A stretch of DNA of 64,000 nucleotides from Hormiphora californensis (GCA_020137815.1 CM035352.1:8858416-8922415); one strand, 5' to 3'. Counted from the first letter of the stretch, positions 12,486 to 25,656 are shown. Numbers and translations are program-made. The notes: a model not told the origin generated them from the sequence alone.

Positions 12486-15400
12486 ATGAATAACTGAACA
12501 AGAAAGTGAGGCCGATGTGTAATGCCATTGTTGTAATATTTCACTTCCCCTACTGTTGTAACAATAGTCTCCCTTTTGCGTCTATAAAAATGACTATCGA
12601 ATGATCACTCATAATCATGAATGAACATTGATAATCACGAATGATATATTGGATATTTTCAAATGATCATCCATCACAAATTGACCATAGTTTAAGTTTA
12701 AGTTTAAGTTTAAGTTTAAAATAAATGGAACGAGAAACAGTGAGAATTAATAAATAATTGTACCACCTCGTTCGGATTAAAAAAAAGGAAGAAAAGAATA
12801 TACACACGCACTCGCACACACACGCACTCACACGCACACACATACACACACACACCCACTCACACACCTCACACACACTCACACACCCCACGCACACACA
12901 CACAAAAAAAACTGACACACAACACACACGCATACAATCACCCACCGCGTACACGCACACACACACGCCCACTCGGACTCACATCACCCGAAAACACCAA
13001 AAAACGCTCCCATTAAACTCTAACGAGACTGCAATAATCACAAAAAAAAAATCACCAACTAACACAGTACATACCGGTTAAGCCCACACACGTACACACA
13101 CACACACACACACGTAACACAACACCAAACACTCACACGCACACCCAAGCATGCAGGTAGAGTTAGATAAACGTGGGCTGCAACTCTTCACCGGACATGA
13201 AGATTTATCAGTGGAACCGGTTCTTCGCCCTGAGGCAGTTCGCGGGCCCAGGACTTTCAGATCTATGTGTGCGACATGCGGCCAGAAATTTGTTGAGTGG
13301 TGTGATCAGTTCGGATTGAAGATGTTGTGATTGTCTTTTGATTTGAGTATTTGGAGAAGTTTGGCGTGTTCTTTCTCAGTTCCTCGTTACTCGGGACAGT
13401 CAAATAGAGCGTGTGTTTCATCCTCAAAGATAGGGTCCGCCATAGGTAGCTGGTTGAAGAACGGCGTTTGATCTGTCAACACAGTAACCATGTGCGCAGG
13501 TCACCCGTGTAACGACCTGTTTCGATAAGGAGGTCGTGAGCACTGAGTCTCAGTTTGGCGACGTGTGTTCTGTCTTGTCTTTGTAGATCCAGGTATTGGG
13601 AGTATCCATACTCTTGTTTAATCGTGTTGAAGAAACTGAGTTTGGATTGGGTGCTGCGCAGTGCGTCCCAGTGGTAAACATGTTGATGTTCAAGTTGTCT
13701 CTGCCGCCTTCCTTAGGGTGGAGTCCCAAAAGTCAAACCACTCCAGGTTGAGAGTGCGTTGTTCACGGACGGCAAGGGCGAGTAGAGATGAGTCTTGGTC
13801 GTCTGATGCTTTAGACAGGGCTCTAATGAAATATTTCGAGCACTGCTGATGGACCGAGATTGATAGGGGTGCTCTTCCCGTTTCTCCGTACACTGCCGTG
13901 TTGGTTGTTTTGCTGTGCACACCCTACCACTTGAGAAATCCAGGTGTACTCGTTCAAAATGATCGGTAGATAGTCTCTTGAAGATCCTTTATGGTCTAGA
14001 TGATCTCCTCTGGTTCTCGTTCTTGCCGCTTGAGTGGGGTAGCCACACCTGTACTCCGTAAGTTAGGATGGAGCAATTAGGTGGTCGAATAGCTTCATCA
14101 GACTCCAGCCCGAGAGAGCCTGTGAGTTTATTGTACGTTTGAGAACTAGACATGCACGTTTCCTTTGGTTGATAGGTTTTCAATTGCTGGTTGAGGGAAC
14201 CTTTTGCGGAGAAGATCAGGCCCAGATAGCAATGTGCTTGGTTGGTTGAAGGGATTTGTTATTTAGCTTGAATCCATAGCTTTCCGGTAGAAGTCTGCCC
14301 TGTTTGTTAAAAACTAACACCTGGGTTTTGTCAATATTAACTTCAAGTTCCCACGTCCTAGTGTAGTGACCCAGGGTGTCTAGAAGAGACTGTAAAGAAG
14401 TCTTGTTGAGAGCCAGGACCACAATGTCGTCCGCCCACATCAGGTTATTGGTTGGCTTGTTGTCAAGTTGGGGAAAGTTCCTGTGTTTCGTTGAGAAGAT
14501 GGGATAGCTCGTGAACAAACATTTTAAATAGTTCGGGGGATAAGGGGTGCCCCTGTTCGGTGCCGATTGGACGCAAACGACTCAGACAGTTTGTCCGCCA
14601 GCCTTATGCACGTAGTTGATCCCTCGTAATATTCTGGAGACAGGAAAAGAAGTTACCGCCGACCCCCATGTCCGCTAGCTTTTTTAAGAGGCCTTGCCTG
14701 CAAACGCGGTCAAAGGCTTTTCGCATGTCGATAAAGCATGAGTACACCTGACCTTCTTTTTCTTGAGATATTTGTCCAAAATGGTCTTCAGAACTAGGAG
14801 ATGATCTGAAGTTTGTCCTCCTTTGCAAAAGCCTAGCTGGTTAATAGTATCTGGACAAACTTTCGCCCTGAATGATATGAGGCGGCTAAGCAATATTGAT
14901 GAGATAGCTTACCAAGACAGCTACCGAGGTTTATGGCACGGTAATTGTCTGGATCCTCTTGTCACTTTTTTGTGTAGAACGGTTGTAACTGAGGCATTCC
15001 ATGGGTAGCAACCTGTTCTGAGACAGCCGTTTAGATGCTTAAGAGTGAGAGCGTTCATATCACTAGATAGATTTTTAAGCATTTCGTTCCTTATTAGATC
15101 AAGGGATGCACTTTTGTTAGATTTCAGAGAAGAGATAGCTTCTTTGAGTTCCTCTTGAGTAATAGATCTGTTGAGGATCTCCAGTTCAGCTGGTGTTGGT
15201 GCATTGCTAGAGATCAACTTGTCCGGGTGATCTTCAGATTGCTTGAGACATTTACTTGAGTACAAGTTCTTAAGAAGACAAAGAAATTATGTAGATCCAG
15301 TAGATCGAATTGATCGGTTTGGCTATTTTCTCTTTTGAGTCTCTTGAAGGCCGTCCAGTCGATGGTTTTACAGTTCTCCACTTTGGCATTGAGTTCGAAT

Positions 15401-18400
15401 AGAAAACTATACTTTTTTGACCGTATTGTTCTCTATACTCCCTCTTGGCATTGTAAAACTCGGTACGAAGTTGAGGGTTACTGGGATGTCTGGAAAGGCG
15501 CCGGAGGCGTTCCGGAGTTCGTCCTGAGAAGCCAGCAGTCATCGTCAAACCATTTGGATTTCCCGGGAAGTGATTTGGATCTCGCCAGCGCTTGTATTGG
15601 CCGCTTCAGTAAGAATATGCGTCACTTGGTGGTTTAGATCCGCTGCATCGCCCTTGGTGTTAATCGGCTTCTCCAGGAGTAACTTTACTTTGCTGATGTT
15701 TCCTTGCTATTTAGCGCTGTGAGAAATGCTGTTCCAGAGGTTTGGTCTTTAGCTTGCCATTTGAACCCCTTGGGTGCTGTTTTGGCTGGTTTGTCTGAGT
15801 CAAACAGGTTTTTTTATTTGACTAGGAGTCCTCAGTTTAAGATGTAGTGGGCGGTGGTCAGATATGGGGTTGACTGGGCCGACTATTAGAGAGTCAACCA
15901 TGTCAAAAACGGTGCTCGTAGTGCAGAAGTAATCAACTGTGCTGGAACCGTTAGGACGAATGGCATGTTGTTGCACCGTATATATCGCCAACTACTCTGC
16001 CGTTCAGGATCGCCAATCCTGAGCTCTGGATAAAGTCAAGGAAGCTCTTGTTTCTGTTGTTAGTTTTCATATCTTCTGACGATCGGGGAGGGAGGAATGC
16101 AAGGTGGTCTGATTCAAGAAGGTCGGAGCTTGCTTCGGGTAGACCATGGAGAGGGGACAGGAGTTCGGCGTGCTCGTTCGGTAGGTTGTTACCAAGTCGA
16201 GCATTGAAGTCACCGCAAACTATGAACTCAGTTAAAGGATCTGACCGACCGATTAGTTCTTGAATACAATCGGTGACTGATTCCAGTTCGTTAGTTTTGT
16301 TCCGTTTCTTGTATGAGCTTTCACTAGGTGAGTCGTAGGCGGAAACAAGAATGACATGGTACCCTAGTAGAGTACTTCGTATCTTTATGGCTACTACGTC
16401 GGGGTGGGTGGTCGGCACTGAGCTCACCAAAGTTGAGAGGCCGTTGGTAACAGCGATGCATACGCCACCCGATCTTGAGTCTTTCCTGTTGGAGTTGAAA
16501 CACCGATATCCTTTGATTTTGATGGGTTGTTTAGTCTCTTGGAGACAGACAAGTTAGCCCCTTTCGCCACTGTTAGGTAGTCTGACATGTTTGTTTTAAC
16601 ACCTTCGTCACGTGTTTGAATGTCGTGTATATTCCAGGATACGAGCTTCAGCGTGTTGTTGCGAACAGGGGAGAGTTCAGGAGTTGAATTGTTTTTATTC
16701 ATGGCTGGTGTTGTTAGTTTGGGAACGTTGATTTGGGTTTGGGTGAAGGCGCAGAGCTTTCAGATCTGCTTCTAAGTCGAAGCCAGTTCCGCTTCTCTCC
16801 ATATTCGTTCGGGGTAGGTTGTGACGTGTTGTCGGGACTTGATACGCACAGATTAGGGAGTTTTCCGCTGTGGTATGAGAAAACACGTTTGGAAAAGGAG
16901 GAGCTTTGTTGTCTATAGGAGGAAACGAATGTTCAATGAACTTGATGTGTTGGATGAGGTTCTCGATTTTGGAGCCCTTTGGTCCACACAACAGGTTCCA
17001 TGAGCAGTGTTGGCTTTTTTGTTCGCATTTGTTAGTATGTTGGATTTATCTTGGAGCACCATTCAGTAATTTCATTCGTGGTGGCACCACTTTGGATGTC
17101 AAACCAGCCAACGTTGATGCAAATGCAGTCGGGGTTTGTTTTAGCTACCAGTTCGTTTATGCGGCTGGAGTCGTTGGATGCAAGACCCTTTAGTGTCTTG
17201 CACGGAATCAATTTTACCTTGAGGTGGCTTGCAAAAGCACTTTCATCAAATTTAGACAGTGAGCCATCATCTATTACTAGAGCGTACTGTTTTCTGTAGG
17301 ATCGACCAGTACTGGACCTCGAGTCACGTCTGGAGCGGTCTGAGGAGGTGATTCGATGATTGCCGCTGAGTATGATTGTTGTCTTCTTGGTCTGAGGTAC
17401 TGTGGATTCGATTCTAGGTTTTTGAGTTGGTACAGGTAGCAGGGGCTTCCTTTTGTTTGTTGCCAATGTCCAGGGAAGTTCTTGGCCGCCATTGTTGTCT
17501 GATGATTCAGAGATAGCATGTCCTTGGAATGACTGTTGGGCAGTGGTAACCGGTGTTTCAGAGGAAACAGATGCTGGTGCTGGAGGTACTGCATTGTTGG
17601 GCGGCTGTTGAGCTGTGGTAGCCGGTGTTTCAGAGGAAACAGATGCTGGAGCTGCATTTCTGGACGGCTGTTGAGCTGTGGTAACCGGTGTTTCGGAGGA
17701 AGCAGGTACTAGCTCTGGGGGTGCTGTATTGCTGGAAAGCTGTTGAGCTTTGGTAACCGGTCTTTCGGAGGAAGCAGGTACTAGGTCTGGGGGTGCTGAA
17801 TTGCTGGACAGCTGTTGGGCCGTGGTATCCGATGTTTCAGAGGAAGCAGGTGCTGGCTCTGAGGGTGCTGGGTTGCTTAACGGCTGTTGAGTCGTGGAGA
17901 TAGTATTGGTATGGGTGCCGTTTGAACTTGCTCTGGTGTTTACCTGGGGTTTGTTTTGGCGGATGATGGATTTGAGAGCCTCGTTTTCCGTCTTTAGTTT
18001 GACTATCTCTAGAAGGTTGCATCTTGCATTTCAGTGGTCCGAGTTCTGGTTTCCGAGAGTGTCCACTTTTTCCATTAGTTGTGAGAGCATATCCATAAGC
18101 TGATTGTAGTTGTGGTTATGGTTTTGGGGCTGCACTTCTTTTCCTGAAGAGGTTTTTCGAGCTTTACCCGTAGATTGGGCAGTCTTACCTACTAGAGAGT
18201 CGATCTTTTGACTGTTTTCCTCAACAACCTCTTTGAGACTGAGTATTCCATTTTCCAGGGCTTTCAGGGGTCTCAAGGCCTGCTCCGAGGCCTGCTCCGA
18301 GCATGTACATATCTGAATGTTACCAGTACTTGCTGGGATGTGTGAAGATGCGGGCTTGGAGGTTTGGTGGTTTTCCTCGTTTGTTGAAGGTGTAGTCAGT

Positions 18401-21400
18401 GACTCAATGGTGTTTGTTGGTTTTTCTACTTGCGGTGACTTGGTACTCGTTGAGGGGTCTTCTGTTTCTTCCGGGTTGGGTGGTTTGTGTTGGATGGGGC
18501 TTCGGTTAGAGTAGATTGGGAGAGGATCTTTTTCATCCGTCTGCGTTGTCTCTTTTTCAAGTGGGATGAGTTAAGAGAGCTTGTTATGTCGGAGACAAGG
18601 ATCCATCCATGTTGATCTTGTTTTCACCCAACATTAGATCAATTAGTTGTTGTTCCTCGAGTGGCGGTTGTTAGCCGGTGAAATGTTCATATTATTGAGT
18701 TCTTTCTTCACTGCAGGATTCTTAGTTTTAGGATAAGAAAACTCAGTCGGCAAGCGGGGGGACAGGGCTCGGTGGAGCACTTTTCAGTCAGAATTTGTTT
18801 GAGGAGCGCCTTATTGTCATCCAGGTTAGGTGAGGGATTAATATTGCATTTTTTCAGAATTTTACTTAGCGGCTTGGCTTGCCTATTGGTAAACGAGTCA
18901 ATCGCCCTGAGGAGTAGGTCGAGGTGTCTGTTAGCTGTGTTTTTCTCCTTCGTGGTCTTATCGACTACGGACAAGGAAGTTGTATACTCCTGACTAGTTG
19001 AAGCTGGTGACTTCTGGATGATTGAGTCCTCTTTCGCTGGAGTTGAAGGTCCGTGAGGTAGCTGGGTGGGCTCTTCTTTCGGAGATTGGGATTGACTGGT
19101 TCGGTATTTGGTAGCCCTGTCAAGATTGGTATTGTTTGCATCTAGGGGACAACCCTGGTGCGCTGGATCCATGAGGGCGGGCAATTCGTTCGCTATACTG
19201 GACCTATCAATTGTGGGAGTTTTAACCGGACTAGGTTGCTTTGGGTGACCTAGTCTTGGTGTCTTGAGACAGTAGTTATCCTCTATTTTTAGGTTGTGTT
19301 TCGGTCGGGAGTCACAGCTATGTTGCTAGGTCCCGTGGTAGCGATGTCATCAAGACCGGTATCATTTTGATTGTGTAGATCATCAGGGATGATGGTTTCA
19401 GGGGTTTTGTTAGTAGGGATAACGATAAGCAAGGAATCGTGTGTCGTGGCCGACCTGGAGGTGATGCTAGAGTCATTATCTGTTGAGCTGTGAATGCTAA
19501 CATCATTAATCTTTGGTTTGCCCAGTTCTGTGGGCAGAGGAGTTTTTCATCACTAGATGAAATACTGGCGATATCCAGAATGACGGCTATCTCTTACGGA
19601 GCCTGGTATGGCGTCGCATCTCACGTAGAGAGAAATGCTAGATGCTATTTCACGTGGGATTATTATAACATTACCTGGGCACACGTTAATTTCGGTGAGC
19701 GGAATGTCTGTTCCTTGGTGAGGGCGGAGTTGTAGAACATGATTTTTAGTGCCAACTAGTAGAATGGTTAGTGGATAGTTGGAATTCTGGCCTGGTGGTT
19801 CGAGCGCATGGGATGTTGTTTTTGGAGGTATTGAGGTAACGCTGATATCTACACAACAGAGTTTGAGAGATTCGAACCTCTGGGTGGTGGCTGACGTCAG
19901 CTCATGATTCAGCTGCTTGTAGGTTAGCTTATCCTTGTCAAGTGATATTGTGCTGGTGACCCACTTGGCCATGTCTCCACACACGGCGCTGAACTCGTTC
20001 TCAAGATCCTCGTTGATGTTTAGTTGACCAGGGTTGGTTGGTGTCTCTTCGTGGGGAAGTTGGTCGAGGAGATAAACCTTGGCAGAGAGATCTTCTGACA
20101 CAACAGCAGAACCAGGGAGGCTCATTCTTTGGAAACCCTGATGCAATCCGCGGCATGGCTCTGAGTTTGAGCGACTCCTTGTTGAGTGTACCGAGAGTTT
20201 CTTTTCTATCCGAGACTTTATCTTTCTTCTGATCGATTCGATGGGGGATTGGGAGCTGTATGGGGTAGATCTGTAAACTCCGCCTGACCCAGGTGGTCTC
20301 CGTTTCAGTGGGGGAGACCTCAGCTTCAATGTTCCAAGTTGGTTCCGAGAGATGGGGGGCCGCGGAGGAGGCCGATCAGGAGTTTTTAGGTCAATGCTAA
20401 GCTCAGTGTTATCTAGGTAGGCACTGATCTCGAACAGTGAACTGCCTCCGCTGCCAGAGATGGAGTAGTCCTTGGCCCCTACCAGTGACTGTGTGATTCG
20501 TTGTTGAGAGGTGGTTAACGAATCAAGAATGGTCGTTACTGGGCTGAGCCAGAAGGGTCCTGTGATTGAACCTTTAACAGGGGACTTCTTTGGGGTTGGC
20601 TCGTCCAGTAGTTTGACAGGGTTAGCGATACTGTTGGAAAGATCGGTATCGCTGGGGTTCGGAGTCTTCTCATCACCTGGTGCTTGTCCTATGATCATGA
20701 ATAGTAGTGAGAATAGGAACAGCCATCTTGCAGAGAGTGCGAGGGGGTGTGCACTGCTGGTAGGTGGGGCGGTTGGGCGAGTAACCCAGTCGAGGCTACA
20801 ACAGGAGAAGTAGATCTCGACAGGTTGAGTGTAGTTGAAGATTCCGAGAGCCGGCGTGCATGGTATTGGATCATATTGTTGGGACCGCGATGCGCCTTCA
20901 AATTGGTTTTTATACAATACTGCGGTATCACCAGCTGCACTAGTTATTGGTAAGCCGGTGAGTGCTAGTACTGTGAATGCAAGCAGCCAAGTTAGTCGAG
21001 ATGGTGAGCGAGCTGTTGCTGTACTAGTTCTGTTTGATGGGTGAGTTGTAGACTTGTTTGATTGGAAGTCACAGTGAATTTCAGCTGCTGGGTCATTGGT
21101 ACTTATTCCAGTGAATTCCCACTGTATAGAGCGGCTCGGTGGCGCAGATGGAAGTGACGCCGGGAACCATGCTTGTGTGAAGCGAGATGTTAATGGTTCT
21201 GATCTCTGTGACTTTTGTGCATTTTTGCAATGGAATGGGGGGCTTGGTATTTTGGTGCCAATTGGGTGTTCACGTGGTTCTGGTGGTTGGGCGATCTGGT
21301 AGTTGAGGAATTGGGAGAAGTGAGCTGGCACGGATTCATGTGCTCGTGCTTATTCACCCGGGCCCTGAGAGATTGTTTGGATGTGTCAGAGTGGTGGCTA

Positions 21401-24400
21401 GAATGAGAGATTGTTGGAGTGTGCAGGTTAGAGGGGGTGTGAGGAGTGTGCTTGATGCTGTGATAGATGACCATTGGGAGTTGGATTTAATTTCCTTGTT
21501 TGATTGGAAGTCACCGTGGAGTTCAGCTGCTGGGTCATTAGTACTTATCCCGGTGAATTGCTTGAACACAGAGCGGCCCAGTGGCTCGGATGGTAGTGAC
21601 GCCGGTGAGCCCTCCCGTGTGAAGCGAGAGGCCGGTGGTTCGAGCCTGGGTGACTTTTTGTGCAGTTTTTTGATGGAGTGAGAGGCTTGTTGTTTTGGTG
21701 CCGAGTGGGTGATCCGGTATCTTGGGATTGGGGATTTAGGAGAAGTGAGCTGGCACAGATGCATGTGCATGTGCTTATTCACCCGGGCCCAGCTAATAAA
21801 GTACCAGAAAAGTCCTATAATAAATGTTAAGAGACCTAACACTTGCTCACAGACTACACTCGCTCAGAGCACGTATAACTAAACAGTTTGATATATGGTC
21901 ATAACATGGTACAGACAAATTGACCATATATGGTCATAACTTGACTCACCATACATGGTTATAACATGGGTCACATGATCATCACGTGCCTACAGTCACG
22001 TGATACCATGTCACATCACGTGTTGGTCACGTGACTTGGCACATGATAAATCACGTGATGCACATGATTGGTCATGTGATGTGTCACGTGACAACCAACC
22101 GTCCAATAGCAGCAGAGTATTCAGGTCACGTGATACCATGTGACGTCACGTGTTGGTCACGTGACTTGGTGCCCCGCCACGTCACAGAATCAGGTGCGAG
22201 CGGTCCACACTATCTACTCCCCATTACCCCCTGCTACCAATTACCATACATCTTTACTCCTAGCAACAGCGAAAAATAAGAAAAAAACCGTAAAAACCAA
22301 AAGACCACTTCGAAGCTCCCCAGTCACACCTGCTAACTCTCCAGTTACCTCCTTAGTTACCCTAGTTACCTCCTAGTTACCTCCTAGTTACCTCCTAGTT
22401 ACCTCCTAGTTACCTCATTGCACAGTAGTGTAGTGTATTTCTGCAGCAGCATCTCGGCCCCAAAACTCATCCCTTTCTCATCCTCACCGGCCTTACTGCG
22501 CCCTGAGTTCCGGGTATGACGGGGTAGTGATATGAACATACTGATGAGCCGCCACTGGAAACCAAACAGTAGCTTGATGACCGGGCTAGCGTCCTCTGAG
22601 TCTTCAACCTCGCTATGGCTACCTGGAGGAATAGAGCTCAGATAAGTGAACCATGATGATGGTGTGAATTGTGATATGAAGAAAAAAACAGAAATATAAA
22701 ATGTGGTATCACATATTACAGAAGGATGGAAAACTGATACGCCGATAACGTTCCCAGGGATTGTAATGACTGCACTTACCCTTGGAAGCTAGGTGAAGGG
22801 CAGTAATGCACTCAGTGGAGTTGGTTGATATTAGACTCTGTAGGAGGTTCAACAAGGGGTTACCACACAACTGATCTTTATCTTCGTCATCACCCGAACT
22901 TGCTGAAATGAAGAGAGGTGTTTTATGAAGGAGTCACCATGACATGCCCGCTCAGATCCCTATCATAGTTTTGAAATGGACGTCGAAGTCGTCTCTCGAG
23001 AAATTTGCTAGGCAACAGTGCTCCTTCATAAAATCTCCTTTATTTGGAGCTATTTTCTCACCATGTTTGGGGCTATTTTATTTTCTTACCATGTTTCTTA
23101 TTCTTATCATCTATCTTCTCAAAGTGTAGCTCGCTGTTGATAGCAGCCTGGATAGAATGCTGGATCTCCCACGGTGACAGTAAACTCTCAATGAGCAGTC
23201 TAAACATGAACCGCTGGCCTGGTGTCCCTACCTCGTCAGATACTATGGGGACCATCTTGGCACGCTCATTTACCTCTGGCAGCAATATCATCCAACCTAG
23301 GGGGTTTGTGGGGTATTAATATTATCGTCTTTACAAAATTTGGGCTGTTGTATATCAAGATTCAAGAATGGATATTAGTGCGATTGAGGTTGATATTAGA
23401 GAGCATCACTCACCACACTGCAGAGTGTTTTGTGCACACGCCTGTATGTCAGTGTTCACACACGTATCGGTAGCTAGGAACACCACTCTATCCTTCAAGG
23501 CAGTTAGAAGTCTGGAGGGCAGCACCAGACCCGAATCAGGTCCCTCTAGGACGGCAGCATGAAGCTGGAGAGTGAGGAGTTGAACACACGACATTATCAA
23601 ACATATCTCCTCTTTAGTCGGATTCAACCACCCCTCGCTCGTTATGTTATCACACACCAGACTCAGCAATCCGGCCAACTTCTCCACTGTCTCTACAGAG
23701 ACGTTTAGGCAGAAGGGTAGACGTGTTCCTATGGATGGATTCTGGGCAGCTGACCAAGCGATGGTGTGGTGGGGTCCACATGTAACACCCTTTATATCCC
23801 GGCTAACAAGGCTTGATACGGGGGATGCCTGGATAGTGCTGTTGATAACTGTCGTTCCATTACCTGAGACGAGAGGAAAGACTTAACAATATATACAACT
23901 AAAAGTAGGAGTGATAAAACAAGAATGAATATGGTATAGTTGATTGAACTGCCCGTACTGTCCTTACGATCCCGATTACAAAACAGGATGAACAGTTCAA
24001 AAGTCGAGGGAGATAGTAATAAACAAATATAATACACATACCAAGTTGTCCCTTGTCATTGTGTCCCCAGGTTAAAATAACACCCTCCCCTGTCAACATG
24101 GCAACATGATTCGTACCCCCGCTGACACTGACCACCTTGTGGGTACCAGTGGGCAGTACAGCCGGTTCTTGGACATCCTCCTCTGCGTCTGGAGTGAGAC
24201 ACCTCCCCCACCAGTACACCCTGCCATCCCGAGTTACGGCCAGGGAGAATTGGAAACCTGCCAACACGTCCACACACACGGGAGGGATGCCTTCTACGGG
24301 CATCAGATGGCAGAAGCTGTTACATGCACCTGTTGTTGCTGAATAATGGGAGATATTTGTATTAAACAGTGTGCTGTTGTTAACACCCTCTCTTTCTCGC

Positions 24401-25621
24401 TGTAACCGAGGTGGGGTTGGTAATACTCGATCAGAAAGTAAAAGGTAGATACAGTCGGACCCCGATTTAACGGCCCCGATTTAGCGGCACCCCGATTTAA
24501 CGGCAGCATAATCTTCCCCCGATATAGAAAATCAACCATATTTGACCCCGATTTAGCGGACACCCCGATTTAACGGACAAAACCCTTTCCCCCGAGGGTG
24601 CCGTTAAATCGGGGTCCGACTGTACTACCAAGGGTGAGAGGGGGTTATAACATTACAAATATATGACACCACCTCGACCAAGCTGTCCATAATCACCATC
24701 ACCACAGCTCCACACTCGACCATCACGAGATACAGCCAGGGTGTGAGCATCTCCACTACCACAAGCAACCTTGGTAAACTCTACCCTCTCTCCATCCTGT
24801 GTGAGAGAGAGAGGTAATTAGCAATAATTAGCTGTAATTATCGACAGATGTTGCATTGTTGTGTTTGGCAGGCAGCTTGGAGCTTTGGACCTGCGCGCGC
24901 GCAACATCAGTCCCCATAAACGGGTGATTTTGTGCGCGGAGGTGGTTGCAAGAGATGTCTCGCGCGTACCGTTAATGTGACTTTACTCGGCACCAGTCTA
25001 TCCACACAGTCACCGTGTCCAAGGCGTCCATATTTTCCTTTTCCCCAAGTGTACAGTGTGCCATCTTCGCTGATACATGCACTGTGCAGACTACCACAGG
25101 CTATCTCAGCTATCTGAAAATGTGGCGGTTTCGAGCTGCTGTTCAGATTGCAGTCATGTAGGAAAACAACGAAAATAGCGCTTAGTCATGAAGGACAGCA
25201 CTGTGGGTAATTATACACAGTACCTTGGCAGATCCTAACGAGTTGATTCTGGTTGGTGTTTTACAATAACTGTTATCTCTATTCCCCAGGACTCCCCCAT
25301 CCCCAAATCCCCAACTATACACCTCTCCCTGAGAGGTCATCGCCAGGAAATGTTTTCCCTCCGGGTGGGCAGCTATCTTCTTTATTGTCACATCATCCTG
25401 GAGGAGGAGGGGAAGGAGGGAAGGGAGGGGGGGGGGGGTTGATAGTTTGAAAATCATGTTCATATTGTAAATATTGTTAATACTAGTTTTAGGATAAAAT
25501 TGTAACTTTCATGCTGGTTCTGTCTGTTTATGTTTACGGGGGATAGAGAAAGGTATTGTTTTTATAGGTTTATGTCCTATCAATATTGACTTACATTAGG
25601 AGAGACGCATGTAAATAAGAA

Positions 25622-25656
<35 letters not shown>

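Larger units (their letters stand above)
12689..21890 (-). mobile_element. LINE-B: long APE-type non-LTR retrotransposon, degenerate
   Basis: Read on the minus strand, its 3' end is a short (TTTAAAC/CTTAAA) tail at 12690-12720 and its 5' end abuts the resumed terminal repeat at 21891. From 5' to 3' it contains tandem 5' units (about 21.05-21.80 kb), a 592-codon ORF, a low-complexity ORF1 with an SGNH-like segment, an apurinic-type endonuclease and a reverse transcriptase. Multiple frameshifts disable ORF1 and the polymerase. The 3' end is shared with a second copy at 56.4-58.36 kb, which supports the boundary. About 9.2 kb is long for a LINE. No clear target duplication is visible; insertion fell in an AT-rich palindromic part of the terminal repeat. 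Confidence 0.8.
8760..22218. mobile_element. Polinton/Maverick-like element with capsid-like genes, interrupted by a LINE
   Basis: The element begins AGTAGTATAGTGTGGACC and ends GGTCCACACTATCTACT. CCCCAT flanks it directly at 8754-8759 and 22219-22224, a 6-bp target duplication. AG...CT ends and 6-bp duplications are hallmarks of Polintons. Terminal inverted repeats are about 520 bp: left 8760-9276; right 12496-12688 continued at 21891-22218, split by a LINE. Without the LINE the element is only about 4.3 kb with a 3.2-kb interior. The interior (9277-12495) holds a zinc-finger ORF and decayed capsid-type ORFs. I find no DNA polymerase B, integrase, protease or packaging ATPase, so it is a deletion derivative or a non-autonomous passenger. 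The whole sits in a HERC2 intron. Confidence 0.82.

Noticed and set aside
9277-12495. Protein-primed DNA polymerase or integrase in the Polinton interior
   Set aside because: I looked in all frames and saw no polB or integrase motifs; the interior is too short.
12758-13081. HTHTHT-rich ORF
   Set aside because: CA microsatellite in the LINE-B 3' UTR, also seen as an ORF at 58019-58294.
21582-21647. A genuine tRNA gene
   Set aside because: A and B boxes are present, but acceptor and anticodon stems do not form and the unit is tandemly repeated; it is better called tRNA-derived.
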